From the NCBI GenBank assembly GCA_963709775.1, contig CAVPXS010000017.1, positions 372,001-436,000 of the forward strand: a DNA stretch of 64,000 nucleotides, given 5' to 3'. The DNA comes from Salinimicrobium sp963709775. Lineage in GTDB: Bacteria > Bacteroidota > Bacteroidia > Flavobacteriales > Flavobacteriaceae. Below the pieces are notes generated by a model. The model was not told where the DNA came from, ran no database searches, and saw nothing but the letters and a program-made list of their open reading frames with translations. The translations under genes were made by a program, and so were the position numbers. Positions 8,042-17,783 of this stretch are shown in pieces; position 1 is the stretch's first letter; each line of letters begins with the position of its first letter.

Positions 8042-9679
8042 CTATTGATCTGCTACCGAGGTGTCTTCAGTTTCTACTTCCTTCACATCGGTTTCTTTGC
8101 CTTTTCGGTATGAGCCGCCTAAGTTAGGACATCCTGCCAAAGTAGCAACAGAATCAAACGGAACTTTTGTCTTGTTATACATGAAAGTTTCAGCAAGTGT
8201 TTTGGCAATGAACCTGTCGCCTAAGTTGATCTCCACATCATCCATAGTAAATTCGCAAGGATGTTCATATCCGCAGGCGTGGGTGATCTCGAGAAGTTCT
8301 TTCCTAAAATTATTGAAATAATAATTAACCCGTTCTGCTTTGTCCTTGACATTTATACCGGCCTGTAACCAACGATTCTGTGTTGCCACTCCCGTAGGAC
8401 AGGTATTTGTGTGACAGGATTGGGCCTGTATACAGCCTACGCTTAACATGGCTTCCCGGGCCACATTAATACAATCGGCTCCCATGGCGAAGGCCATTGC
8501 TGCTTTTGCGGGGAAACCAAGTTTGCCACTGCCTATAAAAACTATGTGGTTGGTAAGATCCCTTGCCTGGAAGATCTTGTAAACATCTGTAAATCCATAG
8601 ATCCAGGGTAGGGCAACATGATCTGCAAAACTGGGAGGGGCAGCCCCGGTTCCTCCTTCCCCTCCATCAATGGAAATAAAATCTGGTCCACGGTTGGTTT
8701 CGGCCATAATGCTTGCCAGTTCCCGCCATTCATCCAGTTTTCCTATCGCTGCTTTTATGCCTACGGGTAAGCCTGTATGTTCGGCAATTTCTTCTATCCA
8801 GTCCACCAGTCCCTGCATATCATTAAAGGTGCTGTGTGCAGGTGGCGAAAGCACATCTTTCCCCATGGGTACATGCCTGATTTCGGAAATTTCCTGAGTG
8901 ATCTTCGAAGCAGGAAGTACTCCGCCTTTTCCCGGTTTCGCCCCCTGGGAAAGTTTTACTTCAATAGCCCTCACGCTGGGGTATTCCTCTACCATTTCCA
9001 CAAGTTTTTCCATGGAAAAACTGCCATCTTCATTGCGAATCCCAAAGTAACCTGTTCCAATCTGGAAAACCACATCTGCTCCTTTTTTGTGGTAAGGGGA
9101 CAGCCCGCCCTCTCCGGTGTTGTGAAAAGCATATGATTTTTTGCAGCCAAGATTTAAAGATTCTATTGCCCTGGCAGAAAGGGAACCAAAACTCATCGCG
9201 GAGACATTGATGATCGAAGCAGGCCGAAAAGGTCTACGTCGCTTATGGTATTCCCCCATTACCTTTGCGCATGCTACAAAGTATGGATCTTCCCTGTTAA
9301 TGTGCTTTTCGGGCATGTAATAGGGAATGACCGCATTATTGATGAAGATGTAATTTACATCATAGATGTCCTGATCTGTCCCGAATCCTTCATAGTTATT
9401 CTCATTTTTGGAAGATGCATAGACCCAGCTTCGTTCTATGCGGTTGAATGGCAATTCCTCCCGGTTTCCGGCCACGATGTATTGCCGCAATTCGGGACCA
9501 ATGCTTTCGAGCATATATCGAAAATGACCAACCAGAGGGAAGTTATGGAGGATGGTGTGTTTCTTGTTTATAAAGATGTCATAAATAACGACAAGCCCAA
9601 TAAAAATAAGAAGCCACATCCACCAGGAGATATCTCCCAAAAATTCCAAAACATTATCCATAAACCACATTTTTGACAA
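8042..9679 (-). CDS. FMN-binding glutamate synthase family protein
   Basis: The 545-residue protein has an N-terminal membrane anchor (about 18-36) followed by the central FMN-binding domain of glutamate synthase. Visible signatures are NTGEGGLSPYH, VKLSQGAKPGKGG, SIDGGEGGTGAAP, and the Cys cluster CHTNTCPTGVATQ. It lacks the glutaminase domain, as do stand-alone GltB2-like proteins of unknown electron donor. The membrane anchor suggests a role at the inner membrane. The Met at codon 7 is an alternative start. The downstream small membrane gene is probably co-transcribed. Confidence 0.85.
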   Translation of the reverse strand: MSKMWFMDNVLEFLGDISWWMWLLIFIGLVVIYDIFINKKHTILHNFPLVGHFRYMLESIGPELRQYIVAGNREELPFNRIERSWVYASSKNENNYEGFGTDQDIYDVNYIFINNAVIPYYMPEKHINREDPYFVACAKVMGEYHKRRRPFRPASIINVSAMSFGSLSARAIESLNLGCKKSYAFHNTGEGGLSPYHKKGADVVFQIGTGYFGIRNEDGSFSMEKLVEMVEEYPSVRAIEVKLSQGAKPGKGGVLPASKITQEISEIRHVPMGKDVLSPPAHSTFNDMQGLVDWIEEIAEHTGLPVGIKAAIGKLDEWRELASIMAETNRGPDFISIDGGEGGTGAAPPSFADHVALPWIYGFTDVYKIFQARDLTNHIVFIGSGKLGFPAKAAMAFAMGADCINVAREAMLSVGCIQAQSCHTNTCPTGVATQNRWLQAGINVKDKAERVNYYFNNFRKELLEITHACGYEHPCEFTMDDVEINLGDRFIAKTLAETFMYNKTKVPFDSVATLAGCPNLGGSYRKGKETDVKEVETEDTSVADQ

Positions 9680-9840
9680 AAATCAAAAGTTACTCCATAT
9701 AGCTGCACCTCCAAAATATATTTATTTAAAAAAATTGTAAAATGGGAAAATCACTTGAGGAGAATTCCTAAAAAGATATGAGTTGACGGCTTAATTTTTG
9801 CCTCATTTTAATTATTTTCACCCCTTAAAAGAAGTTAGTA

Positions 9841-12165
9841 TTGGAAAATTATTTAGCCGAGTTAAATGATGCTCAGCGAGCCCCTGTTTTGCAGAAGGAT
9901 GGGGCTATGATCGTGATTGCGGGTGCGGGATCGGGGAAGACCCGGGTGCTTACTTACAGGATTGCGTACCTCATGAGCAAGGGGGTAGACTCCTTTAATA
10001 TTCTTGCCTTAACATTTACTAACAAGGCGGCACGGGAAATGAAAACCCGAATCGCGAAAATTGTGGGTAACAGTGAGGCGAAAAACCTTTGGATGGGAAC
10101 ATTTCACTCCATCTTTGCAAAAATGCTAAGGTTTGAAGCCGATAAATTAGGTTACCCTTCCAATTTTACCATTTATGACACCCAGGATTCTCAGCGCCTT
10201 ATCTCCGCAATTATAAAGGAAATGGGACTGGATAAAGATGTTTATAAGTACAAACAGGTCTATTCCCGTATCTCCTCTTATAAGAACAGCCTGATCACTG
10301 TTAAGGCATATTTTCAAAATCCCGAATTAATGGAAGCCGATGCCATGTCAAAAAAGCCAAGGCTGGGGGAAATTTACAGGGAGTATGTGGACAGGTGCTT
10401 CAAGGCAGGAGCTATGGATTTTGATGACCTGCTGTTGAAGACCAATGAATTACTTAACAGGTTTCCCGATGTGCTTCATAAATACCAGAACCGCTTCAGG
10501 TATATTCTGGTGGACGAGTACCAGGATACCAACCACTCCCAATACCTTATTGTAAAAGCACTTTCAGATAAATTTCAGAATATATGCGTGGTGGGTGACG
10601 ATGCACAAAGTATCTATGCCTTTCGTGGGGCGAACATCAACAATATTCTAAACTTTCAGAAGGATTATGACGACGTACAGATGTATCGTCTTGAGCAAAA
10701 TTACCGTTCCTCAAAAAATATAGTTGAAGCCGCCAACTCCATTATTGAAAAGAACAAGACCAGGCTTGAAAAGGTTGTGTGGACAGCCAATGATGACGGT
10801 CCAAAGATCGTGGTGAACCGTTTGCTTACAGATGGGGAAGAGGGAAGGTTTGTTGCAGGATCCATTTTTGAAACCAGGATGGAGAACCAGATGAACAATG
10901 GGGATTTTGCCATTCTTTATCGTACCAATGCCCAAAGTCGGGCCATGGAAGACGCTCTGCGGAAAAAAGATATTCCGTACCGAATTTATGGTGGTCTCTC
11001 CTTTTATCAAAGAAAAGAGATAAAAGATGTGCTTTCTTATTTAAGGCTGGTGATCAATCCTAAAGATGAGGAAGCCCTTAAACGGGTGATCAATTTTCCT
11101 GCCCGCGGAATTGGGCAGACAACCGTAGACAGGCTTACCATTGCGGCAAACCACTACAAAAGGTCCATTTATGAGGTGATTGAGAACCTTGATAAAATTG
11201 ACCTGAAGATCAACAGGGGCACGAAAAATAAACTGGAGAATTTTATCAATATGGTAAAAAGCTTCCAGATCATGAATGAAACTGCCGATGCTTTTACTCT
11301 TGCTGAAACTGTTGCTAAAAAGACCGGCCTGCTTCAGGAATTAAAAAAGGATGGTACACCCGAAGGTATTGCCAAGATAGAGAACATAGAGGAACTGCTT
11401 AACGGGATACGGGATTTTGTGGAAGGCCAGAAAGAGCTAGCCGATGCTACCGGCTCCCTTACCGAATTCCTCGAAGATGTGGCTCTGGCTACAGATATGG
11501 ACAAGGACTCCGGTGATGATGATCGCGTTGCTCTTATGACCATACATCTCGCTAAAGGCCTCGAGTTTCCTTATGTGTATATCGTGGGAATGGAGGAGGA
11601 TCTTTTTCCTTCGGCCATGAGTATGAACACAAGATCGGAACTTGAAGAGGAACGTCGATTATTTTATGTGGCTCTCACCAGGGCCGAGAAAAAAGCTTTT
11701 CTTACCTATACACAATCGAGATATAGATGGGGAAAACTTGTAGATGCCGAACCCAGTCGTTTTATTGAGGAAATTGATGAAAAGTTCCTCGATTTTATGA
11801 TTCCGCAGGATGACTACAAGTACAAGCCGCTTATCGATACCGACATATTTGGAGAGGTAGACAAGAGCAAGTTCCGCCAGAACAAACCTGTCAAAGGAAC
11901 TCCGCCGCCGTCGCATAAACCTACAGATGAACAGCTGCGAAAGTTAAGAAAGCTGCGGCCTGCCACCACGCCCGAGACTTCGGCTCCTTCTGCAGAGGTC
12001 ATAAAACTGGAAGCCGGCAATGAAGTGGAGCATATGCGCTTTGGTAAAGGAAAGGTTTTAAGTATTGAAGGCGTAGGCCAGGATAAAAAGGCCGAAATCG
12101 ACTTTGAGACCGGCGGAATCAAGAAGCTGCTCCTCAAATTTGCAAAGCTCAAAATGTTGTCCTGA
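9841..12165 (+). CDS. ATP-dependent DNA helicase of the UvrD/PcrA family
   Basis: The 774-residue superfamily 1A 3'-5' helicase contains Walker A GAGSGKTRV (about 28-36), motif Ia TFTNKAAREM, Walker B VDEYQDTN, motif III GDDAQSIYAFRGA, and motif V TIHLAKGLEFPYVYIVGMEEDLFPS. The length and the C-terminal GxGxV-type tail (FGKGKVLSIEGVG) match PcrA/UvrD. It acts in nucleotide excision and mismatch repair and in clearing RecA filaments. TTG at 9841 is used as the start because MENYLAELNDAQR aligns with the usual N-terminus and no ATG is available. Confidence 0.92.
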   Translation: MENYLAELNDAQRAPVLQKDGAMIVIAGAGSGKTRVLTYRIAYLMSKGVDSFNILALTFTNKAAREMKTRIAKIVGNSEAKNLWMGTFHSIFAKMLRFEADKLGYPSNFTIYDTQDSQRLISAIIKEMGLDKDVYKYKQVYSRISSYKNSLITVKAYFQNPELMEADAMSKKPRLGEIYREYVDRCFKAGAMDFDDLLLKTNELLNRFPDVLHKYQNRFRYILVDEYQDTNHSQYLIVKALSDKFQNICVVGDDAQSIYAFRGANINNILNFQKDYDDVQMYRLEQNYRSSKNIVEAANSIIEKNKTRLEKVVWTANDDGPKIVVNRLLTDGEEGRFVAGSIFETRMENQMNNGDFAILYRTNAQSRAMEDALRKKDIPYRIYGGLSFYQRKEIKDVLSYLRLVINPKDEEALKRVINFPARGIGQTTVDRLTIAANHYKRSIYEVIENLDKIDLKINRGTKNKLENFINMVKSFQIMNETADAFTLAETVAKKTGLLQELKKDGTPEGIAKIENIEELLNGIRDFVEGQKELADATGSLTEFLEDVALATDMDKDSGDDDRVALMTIHLAKGLEFPYVYIVGMEEDLFPSAMSMNTRSELEEERRLFYVALTRAEKKAFLTYTQSRYRWGKLVDAEPSRFIEEIDEKFLDFMIPQDDYKYKPLIDTDIFGEVDKSKFRQNKPVKGTPPPSHKPTDEQLRKLRKLRPATTPETSAPSAEVIKLEAGNEVEHMRFGKGKVLSIEGVGQDKKAEIDFETGGIKKLLLKFAKLKMLS

Positions 12166-12225
12166 GGTTAAGTAATTGTTATTCTTTAGGTTAGGTGTTT
12201 TCGTGTTTTTATATTTAAAATAAAA

Positions 12226-12438
12226 ATGATTAGAGAAGGCACAGCAGTTAAATGGAAGTGGGGCAAAGGGATTGCCCATGGAAAGGTAAAGAACACTTTT
12301 GATCACGAAATTACTCACACCATAAAAGGGACGAAGGTCACCCGAAAAGGAAAACCAGACAATAAAGCTTTGTTCATTCAGCAGGAAAATGGCAATGAAG
12401 TTCTAAAACTCGAGAGCGAGGTGGAGAGGAATGATTAA
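12226..12438 (+). CDS. DUF2945/HVA1-type small protein
   Basis: The 70-residue basic protein has the single small beta-barrel of the HVA1 TUDOR-like (DUF2945) family. Characteristic features are GTAVKWKWGKGIAHGKV near the start and TRKGKPDNKALFIQQENGNEVLKLESE at the end. The role of the family in bacteria is unknown. It lies between uvrD and the threonylcarbamoyl synthase gene on the same strand. Confidence 0.8.
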   Translation: MIREGTAVKWKWGKGIAHGKVKNTFDHEITHTIKGTKVTRKGKPDNKALFIQQENGNEVLKLESEVERND

Positions 12439-12509
12439 TTTTCTGTGAAACCATTATTAAATGGTACCGAATTTTCGTAATTTTTGGAGGCATTTAAACT
12501 AAACTAATT

Positions 12510-13130
12510 ATGGCAGAATTAATCAGGATCTATGAAGAGAACCCAAATCCAAGAGAAATAAAAAGAGTTGTAGAAGCTTTGAAAGATGGTGCCCTTATCA
12601 TTTATCCTACAGATACGGTCTACGGTCTTGGATGTGATATAACAAATAATGCGGCTTTAGAACGCATAGCACAGGTTAGGGGGGTGAAACTTGAAAAGGC
12701 AAATTTCTCTTTTATCTGTGAAAATTTGAGTAATCTTTCCGATTATGTGAGGCAAATAGATAATAGGACCTTTAAGATCCTGAAAAGGAACCTGCCTGGG
12801 CCGTACACCTTTATTCTTCCCGGAAATAGCAATTTACCGGCAGTTTTTAGAAAGAAGAAAACAGTAGGAATTCGTATTCCCGATAATAATATTTGCCGGG
12901 CACTTGTAAGCGGACTCGGTAATCCAATTGTTTCCACTTCCATTCGTGATGAAGATGAGGTGTTGGAATACACCACAGATCCCGAACTCATTCTTGAAAA
13001 ATGGGATAATCTAGTAGAAATAGTCATTGATGGCGGCTATGGAGACAATATTCCGTCCACAGTAATAGATCTGACTACTCCCGAACCTGAAGTCATACGG
13101 GAAGGGAAGGGCAGTATTGAAATACTATAA
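12510..13130 (+). CDS. L-threonylcarbamoyladenylate synthase (TsaC/Sua5/YciO family)
   Basis: The 206-residue YrdC-domain protein carries GALIIYPTDTVYGLGCDI (about 28-45), the nucleotide/threonine-binding segment KRNLPGPYTFILPG, and the closing PSTVIDLTTPEPEVIREGKG. It would make threonylcarbamoyl-AMP for the t6A modification of tRNAs reading ANN codons. A YciO-type paralogue cannot be excluded from sequence alone. Confidence 0.85.
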   Translation: MAELIRIYEENPNPREIKRVVEALKDGALIIYPTDTVYGLGCDITNNAALERIAQVRGVKLEKANFSFICENLSNLSDYVRQIDNRTFKILKRNLPGPYTFILPGNSNLPAVFRKKKTVGIRIPDNNICRALVSGLGNPIVSTSIRDEDEVLEYTTDPELILEKWDNLVEIVIDGGYGDNIPSTVIDLTTPEPEVIREGKGSIEIL

Positions 13131-13260
13131 TCCTTGTAACGGTTAAAGTATAAGATCCCTTTTTGAAGTATTATAAACTCCAAGGAAAAAGATGCATCCG
13201 TTTCTGTAAAATTCAGGGAATAGTAAGCTGAAGGAAGTATTTAAAATAAATAAAAAAACA

Positions 13261-13288
13261 AAAAAGCCCGGCAACTGCCGGGCTTTTA
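13261..13288. terminator. Bidirectional rho-independent terminator
   Basis: A GC-rich stem (GCCCGGC, loop AACT, GCCGGGC) is flanked by A-runs on one side and T-runs on the other, so it can end transcription from both the Sua5-family gene (+) and the OmpA gene (-), whose stop is 23 bases away. Confidence 0.9.
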
Positions 13289-13310
13289 TATGGTATATAA
13301 TGAATTTTGC

Positions 13311-14144
13311 TTACTTGGCAGTCTGCATTCCTTCTTCAATAAGATTGTAGAATTGGTCAAGTTTTGGAAGGATCACGATACGTGTTCTTCTGTTTTTAGC
13401 TCTACCTTCGGCAGTCTCATTTGAAGCAACCGGTATATAATAACTTCTACCAGCAGCAGTCATTCTTTGTGGCTGAACTCCAAAGTCTTCCTGTAATACA
13501 CGAACTACAGAAGTTGCTCTCTTCACAGAAAGATCCCAGTTGTCCTGAAGCACTGCGTTTCTAATTGGCTTGTCATCTGTATGACCTTCTACCATAAACT
13601 CGATATCTGGACGGTTCTTCACAACAGTAGCAACTTTACCAAGTACTTCTTTAGCACGGTCGGATACATTGTATTTTCCGCTTTCGAAAAGAAGTTTATC
13701 GGAAATAGATACATAAACAACACCTTTTTCTACGTTGATCTGGATGTCCTCATCACTCATATTTCCAAGCACACCTTTTAGGCTTGTTACCAAAGCAAGT
13801 GTTACTGAATCTTTCTTGGTGATAGCATCCTGCATACGCTGGATCTTCATATCTTTTTCCTTGATGCTTTCTAAAGAGCGTTCAAGATTTTCGGCTTCTT
13901 TTTTAGATAGAGTAGCGAGATCTCCAACGTTGTTCAATAAAGCAGTATTTTGATTGCTCAATTGGCCAATTTGTTGGTTTAGACGTTCTTTTTCGTCTAA
14001 ACAGGAATTAAGTTTAACAGTGGCAGTGTTTAACTTGTCCTGAGTCTCCTTTTGTTGAGCTTCGAGCTCCGCATACTTCTTCGAGGATACACATGAAGAA
14101 AAAAGAAGGACAGCGGTTGCCGATAAAAGCATGAATTTTTTCAT
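13311..14144 (-). CDS. OmpA-family peptidoglycan-binding lipoprotein
   Basis: A lipobox (LLFSSC) ends the signal peptide near residue 18. Residues 24-120 form a long coiled coil (LEAQQKETQDKLNTATVKLN...). The C-terminal OmpA domain carries LFESGKYNVSDRAKEVL and the peptidoglycan-contacting EGHTDDKPI and NRRTRIVI regions. It should tether the outer membrane to the cell wall. The gene stands alone with a strong terminator directly after it. Confidence 0.9.
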   Translation of the reverse strand: MKKFMLLSATAVLLFSSCVSSKKYAELEAQQKETQDKLNTATVKLNSCLDEKERLNQQIGQLSNQNTALLNNVGDLATLSKKEAENLERSLESIKEKDMKIQRMQDAITKKDSVTLALVTSLKGVLGNMSDEDIQINVEKGVVYVSISDKLLFESGKYNVSDRAKEVLGKVATVVKNRPDIEFMVEGHTDDKPIRNAVLQDNWDLSVKRATSVVRVLQEDFGVQPQRMTAAGRSYYIPVASNETAEGRAKNRRTRIVILPKLDQFYNLIEEGMQTAK

Positions 14145-14227
14145 AATTCTTAATTGTTGTGATTAAATGTTAAACGTGTCAAAAATACAAATTCTGTTGG
14201 CACGGCGAAATTTAAAGAGTACTTAAT

Positions 14228-15229
14228 TCAAATATTTTCAATTTCTTTAAAAGTCTTCTTACCCTGCAGATAATATGCAAGTACAACGGAGGAAGTGCGG
14301 TAATATTTTATGTTTTTGGAAGAAGAAATCCTTTTATTCCACATTTTTCGTAATTGCCTGTAAAAGTCCAAATGTGCTTTGAGCACGGCAGCAGTATGAG
14401 CGGGTTGAAATTCGATCAAAAATTTTATTCCGGCGAGCCCATCCAGTACTAATCGAAGGAAAAGCAGAATGAAAACCTTTCTTTTAGGAGCATTTTTAAG
14501 AACCGTAAAAAGGCTGTTCCTGAAATTTAAAAAAGTCTTGCGGGGGTGCATAGAATTTAAAGTGCCGCCACCCAGATGGAAAACCCGGGATGTACCCACT
14601 GCTTTTACTTTTTGGCCTTTATTAAAAAGTCTCCAGCAAAGGTCAATTTCCTCCTGGTGAGCAAAGAAATCTTCATCAAATCCACCTGCCCCAAAAAAAG
14701 CATTTCTTCTTATCATCATACAGGCCCCTGATGCCCAAAAGATCTCCCGTGTATCGTCGTATTGACCAAGGTCCTTTTCAAGGTTTTCGAAGATCCTGCC
14801 ACGGCAGTAGGGGTATCCCAAAGCATCAATATAACCTCCCGCGGCACCTGCGTATTCAAAAAAGTCTTTTTTACGATAGTTCAGGATCTTTGGCTGGAGC
14901 GCAGCAACGGCCGAATCATTTTCCATTTCGGCGATTAATGGCGGGAGCCATCCCGGCGTGACTTCCACATCGCTGTTAAGGAGTACGAAGATTTCTTCCT
15001 GAAGATCTCTTAGGGCGTCGTTATAGCCTTTGGCAAATCCGCCGTTGACCTTATTGAGAATGATCTTTACCTGCGGAAAATTCTTCTTCAGGAATGGGAC
15101 AGAATCATCTGTTGAAGCATTGTCGGCTACGTAGACAGTGGCTTCAGGAGAATTATTAACGACCGAAGGTAGGAACTGCTCAAGCAATGCTCTTCCGTTC
15201 CAGTTAAGAATGACTACTGCTACTTTCAC
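14228..15229 (-). CDS. Family 2 glycosyltransferase
   Basis: The 333-residue GT-A fold enzyme starts with MKVAVVILNWNGRALLEQFL, has the nucleotide-sugar motifs ADNASTDDS and LLNSDVEVTPGWL (the DxD-like position), and the acceptor-region FDEDFFAHQEEIDLCWRL. This layout fits rhamnosyl- or other sugar transferases acting on cell-surface glycans. A hydrophobic stretch near residue 255 may associate with the membrane. The donor and acceptor are unknown. Confidence 0.88.
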   Translation of the reverse strand: MKVAVVILNWNGRALLEQFLPSVVNNSPEATVYVADNASTDDSVPFLKKNFPQVKIILNKVNGGFAKGYNDALRDLQEEIFVLLNSDVEVTPGWLPPLIAEMENDSAVAALQPKILNYRKKDFFEYAGAAGGYIDALGYPYCRGRIFENLEKDLGQYDDTREIFWASGACMMIRRNAFFGAGGFDEDFFAHQEEIDLCWRLFNKGQKVKAVGTSRVFHLGGGTLNSMHPRKTFLNFRNSLFTVLKNAPKRKVFILLFLRLVLDGLAGIKFLIEFQPAHTAAVLKAHLDFYRQLRKMWNKRISSSKNIKYYRTSSVVLAYYLQGKKTFKEIENI

Positions 15230-15298
15230 TGCTGCAAATTAAAGCAAAAATGAGGGATTTTGAGTTCTTCCATCAGCGGGTGTCAAAAAGGGTAGTTT

Positions 15299-15748
15299 TT
15301 AACTCCATTCCGGAAGATCGGGAAGGAAGTGATATTTTTCGGCTTCATAGTCCAGCTGACAAAAGTAGTGCTGCAGTCCGTTTGTAACCATAAGGTATGT
15401 TGCCTGCAGTGCAAGGTTGTACCGGGCAATCTGGTCAAAAGTTTCCTGGGTTACGGGAACAGAAGCTGCTTTACACTCCACCACCAGGTGAATGCTGCCA
15501 TCGGGCCGGTAAGCCAGGACATCATATCTTTTAATGAGATCGTGCACCTTCAGCTGTTTCTCAACATTGAGCAGACTTTTGGGAAATTTCTTTTCCTGCA
15601 TAAGAAATTGCACCACGTGTTGCCGCACCCATTCTTCGGGCGTGAGGAAAACAAATTTTTTCCGAAGCTCATCAAAAACAGCTACTTTATTTTCGCTATT
15701 TTTGAACCGAAATGAGTACCGGGGGAAGTTAAGTGTATGCATGCTCAA
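15299..15748 (-). CDS. HsdR_N-type nuclease-domain protein
   Basis: The 149-residue protein consists of one type I restriction enzyme R N-terminal-like domain. Nuclease-core residues are visible in YDVLAYRPDGSIHLVVECKAA (Asp, Glu-x-Lys spacing of PD-(D/E)xK enzymes), with QIARYNLALQATYLMVTNG following. No motor or methylase is encoded nearby, so it is not a complete restriction system. A similar small gene next to holA is, to my knowledge, usual in flavobacteria, which suggests a housekeeping role in DNA metabolism. It is divergent from holA with a 56-base gap. Confidence 0.75.
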   Translation of the reverse strand: MSMHTLNFPRYSFRFKNSENKVAVFDELRKKFVFLTPEEWVRQHVVQFLMQEKKFPKSLLNVEKQLKVHDLIKRYDVLAYRPDGSIHLVVECKAASVPVTQETFDQIARYNLALQATYLMVTNGLQHYFCQLDYEAEKYHFLPDLPEWS

Positions 15749-15804
15749 AAGTAGAACTTTTCAGAAGAAAATTCTTTAAATCCCCTCCCGAAAACCAGCT
15801 GTAA

Positions 15805-16809
15805 ATGGATGACGTAAAAAGTATAGTGACTGCCATTAAAAAAGGAGATATTAAACCTATCTATTTTTTAATGGGAGAAGAGCCGTATTTTATTGATAAG
15901 ATTTCAGATTATATTGAAGATCACCTGTTGCAGGAAGAAGAAAAAGGTTTTAACCAGATGGTGCTTTACGGGCGCGATGTGACCGTAGATGAAATTGTGG
16001 GTAACGCCAAACGTTTTCCCATGATGGCCGAACGACAGGTTATTATCGTAAAAGAAGCCCAGGATCTCTCCCGCACCATTGAACAACTGGTAGCTTATGC
16101 CGAAAATCCGCAGCCTACGACTGTTTTGGTCTTTAATTATAAGTACAAAAAGCTGGATAAGCGCAAGAAACTGCACAAGGCCATTGCTAAAACCGGGGTT
16201 GTTTACGAGAACAAGAGGCTTTATGAGAACCAGGTAGTAGACTGGATACAGAAGGAGATGCATACCCGCGGATATCAAATGGCTCCCAAGGCTGCACAAA
16301 TGCTCCTGGAGTTTTTAGGAAATCAACTTGACAAGATAGATAATGAGCTAAAGAAGCTTCAGCTCATTGCTCCAAAGGGAACTGCAATTACCCCCGAGCT
16401 TATTGAGGAAAATATTGGTATAAGCAAAGATTTCAACGTTTTTGAGCTGCGCAAGGCGATTGGGAGTAAAGACAATTTTAAAGCTCACCGCATTATAAAC
16501 TATTTTTCTCAAAATGAGAAAGACCATCCTATGGTGATGACTGTTGGAATGTTGTTTAGTTTCTTTGTTCAATTGCAGCAGTACCATGCTCTTAATGATA
16601 AATCTGAAGCCAATGTAGCGAAGGCGCTTAAGGTCAACCGTTTCTTTGTAAAAGACTACGTTTCCGCCGCGCGGAATTACAATATGAAAAAGGTGAGTAG
16701 TATTATTTCCTTTTTGAGGGAAGCCGATATGAAGGGAAAAGGAGTAGGGGCTGCCAATGTGCCACAGGGAGATCTTTTAAAAGAGCTGCTTGTAAAAATT
16801 TTTAATTAG
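15805..16809 (+). CDS. holA: DNA polymerase III subunit delta
   Basis: The 334-residue clamp-loader delta subunit has the N-terminal AAA-like region IYFLMGEEPYFIDKISDYI, the NAKRFPMMAERQVIIVKEAQ strand-loop and a C-terminal collar domain (FELRKAIGSKDNFKAHRIINYF). It opens the beta clamp and loads it on DNA. It ends two bases before the menA ATG, so the two overlap transcriptionally. Confidence 0.9.
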   Translation: MDDVKSIVTAIKKGDIKPIYFLMGEEPYFIDKISDYIEDHLLQEEEKGFNQMVLYGRDVTVDEIVGNAKRFPMMAERQVIIVKEAQDLSRTIEQLVAYAENPQPTTVLVFNYKYKKLDKRKKLHKAIAKTGVVYENKRLYENQVVDWIQKEMHTRGYQMAPKAAQMLLEFLGNQLDKIDNELKKLQLIAPKGTAITPELIEENIGISKDFNVFELRKAIGSKDNFKAHRIINYFSQNEKDHPMVMTVGMLFSFFVQLQQYHALNDKSEANVAKALKVNRFFVKDYVSAARNYNMKKVSSIISFLREADMKGKGVGAANVPQGDLLKELLVKIFN

Positions 16810-16810
16810 T

Positions 16811-17713
16811 ATGGCAACAATAGATACCTGGGTAGGTGCCGCGAGATTAAGGACGCTTCCGCTTTCTGTTTCAGGAATTTTAGTGGGAAGTTCTATAGCC
16901 GTAGCTCATGATGTGTTTAATACAGTGATCTTTGCCCTGGCCCTGGCCACCACGCTCGGGCTACAAATTTTGTCCAATTTCGCCAATGACTATGGGGATT
17001 TCGTGAAAGGTACAGACAATGAAGACAGGGTAGGACCACAACGGGCACTCCAAAGCGGGATGATAACCAGAAAAGAAATGTTCTGGGGTATGCTGGGTAC
17101 AGGGATAATTACATTTTTCTTTGCCGTTACCCTCATTTACATAGCATTTGGAACACGAAGTCTTTTCTACGGAATCGTATTCTTATTATTAGGAATAGCT
17201 GCCATAGCTGCAGCGGTTAAGTACACTGTAGGGGATTCGGCTTACGGTTACAGGGGACTGGGAGATGTTTTTGTCTTTCTGTTCTTTGGAATTGTGGCGG
17301 TCTACGGCAGCTACTTCCTCTATGCTCTTGAATGGGACTGGCGGGTATTTTTACCGGCTGCTACTTTTGGATTCCTTAGTTCGGGGGTACTTAATCTTAA
17401 TAATATGCGCGACAGGGCTGCCGATGCTAAAGCAGGCAAGAATACGCTCGTAGTAAAAATGGGGGCAGCTCGTGCAAAGCAATATCATTACTTTCTCCTG
17501 CTGGCGGCTTTTTCCTGTATCATTCTTTATTCGGCCTTTTCTTTTAGGGGAATGGATGATCTTTTGTATCTCATTGCCTTTGTTCCATTACTGCTTCACT
17601 TAAAAAGGGTTATGGAAAATACCAATCCCGTACTGCTGGATCCCGAACTTAAGATTCTGGCCTTAGGAACTTTCTTATTGGCTGTTCTGTTTGGGATAGG
17701 CCAAATATTATAG
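16811..17713 (+). CDS. menA: 1,4-dihydroxy-2-naphthoate prenyltransferase
   Basis: The 300-residue UbiA-family integral membrane enzyme has about eight hydrophobic helices. The first Asp-rich motif is NDYGDFVKGTDNEDRVG (about 58-74) and the second is NNMRDRAADAKAGK. It attaches the isoprenoid tail to dihydroxynaphthoate in menaquinone synthesis. menC and menE lie just downstream on the same strand, supporting the assignment. Confidence 0.92.
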   Translation: MATIDTWVGAARLRTLPLSVSGILVGSSIAVAHDVFNTVIFALALATTLGLQILSNFANDYGDFVKGTDNEDRVGPQRALQSGMITRKEMFWGMLGTGIITFFFAVTLIYIAFGTRSLFYGIVFLLLGIAAIAAAVKYTVGDSAYGYRGLGDVFVFLFFGIVAVYGSYFLYALEWDWRVFLPAATFGFLSSGVLNLNNMRDRAADAKAGKNTLVVKMGAARAKQYHYFLLLAAFSCIILYSAFSFRGMDDLLYLIAFVPLLLHLKRVMENTNPVLLDPELKILALGTFLLAVLFGIGQIL

Positions 17714-17783
17714 GTTCCAAAAATGGCTTTTTCGGAAGGTCTTTCCGTTAGGATTTTGTAATTTGTTTGGAAAACATCACATC

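Noticed and set aside
15299..15748. Type I restriction system
   Set aside because: Only an HsdR_N-like domain is present, without helicase, HsdM or HsdS; a housekeeping neighbour of holA is more likely.
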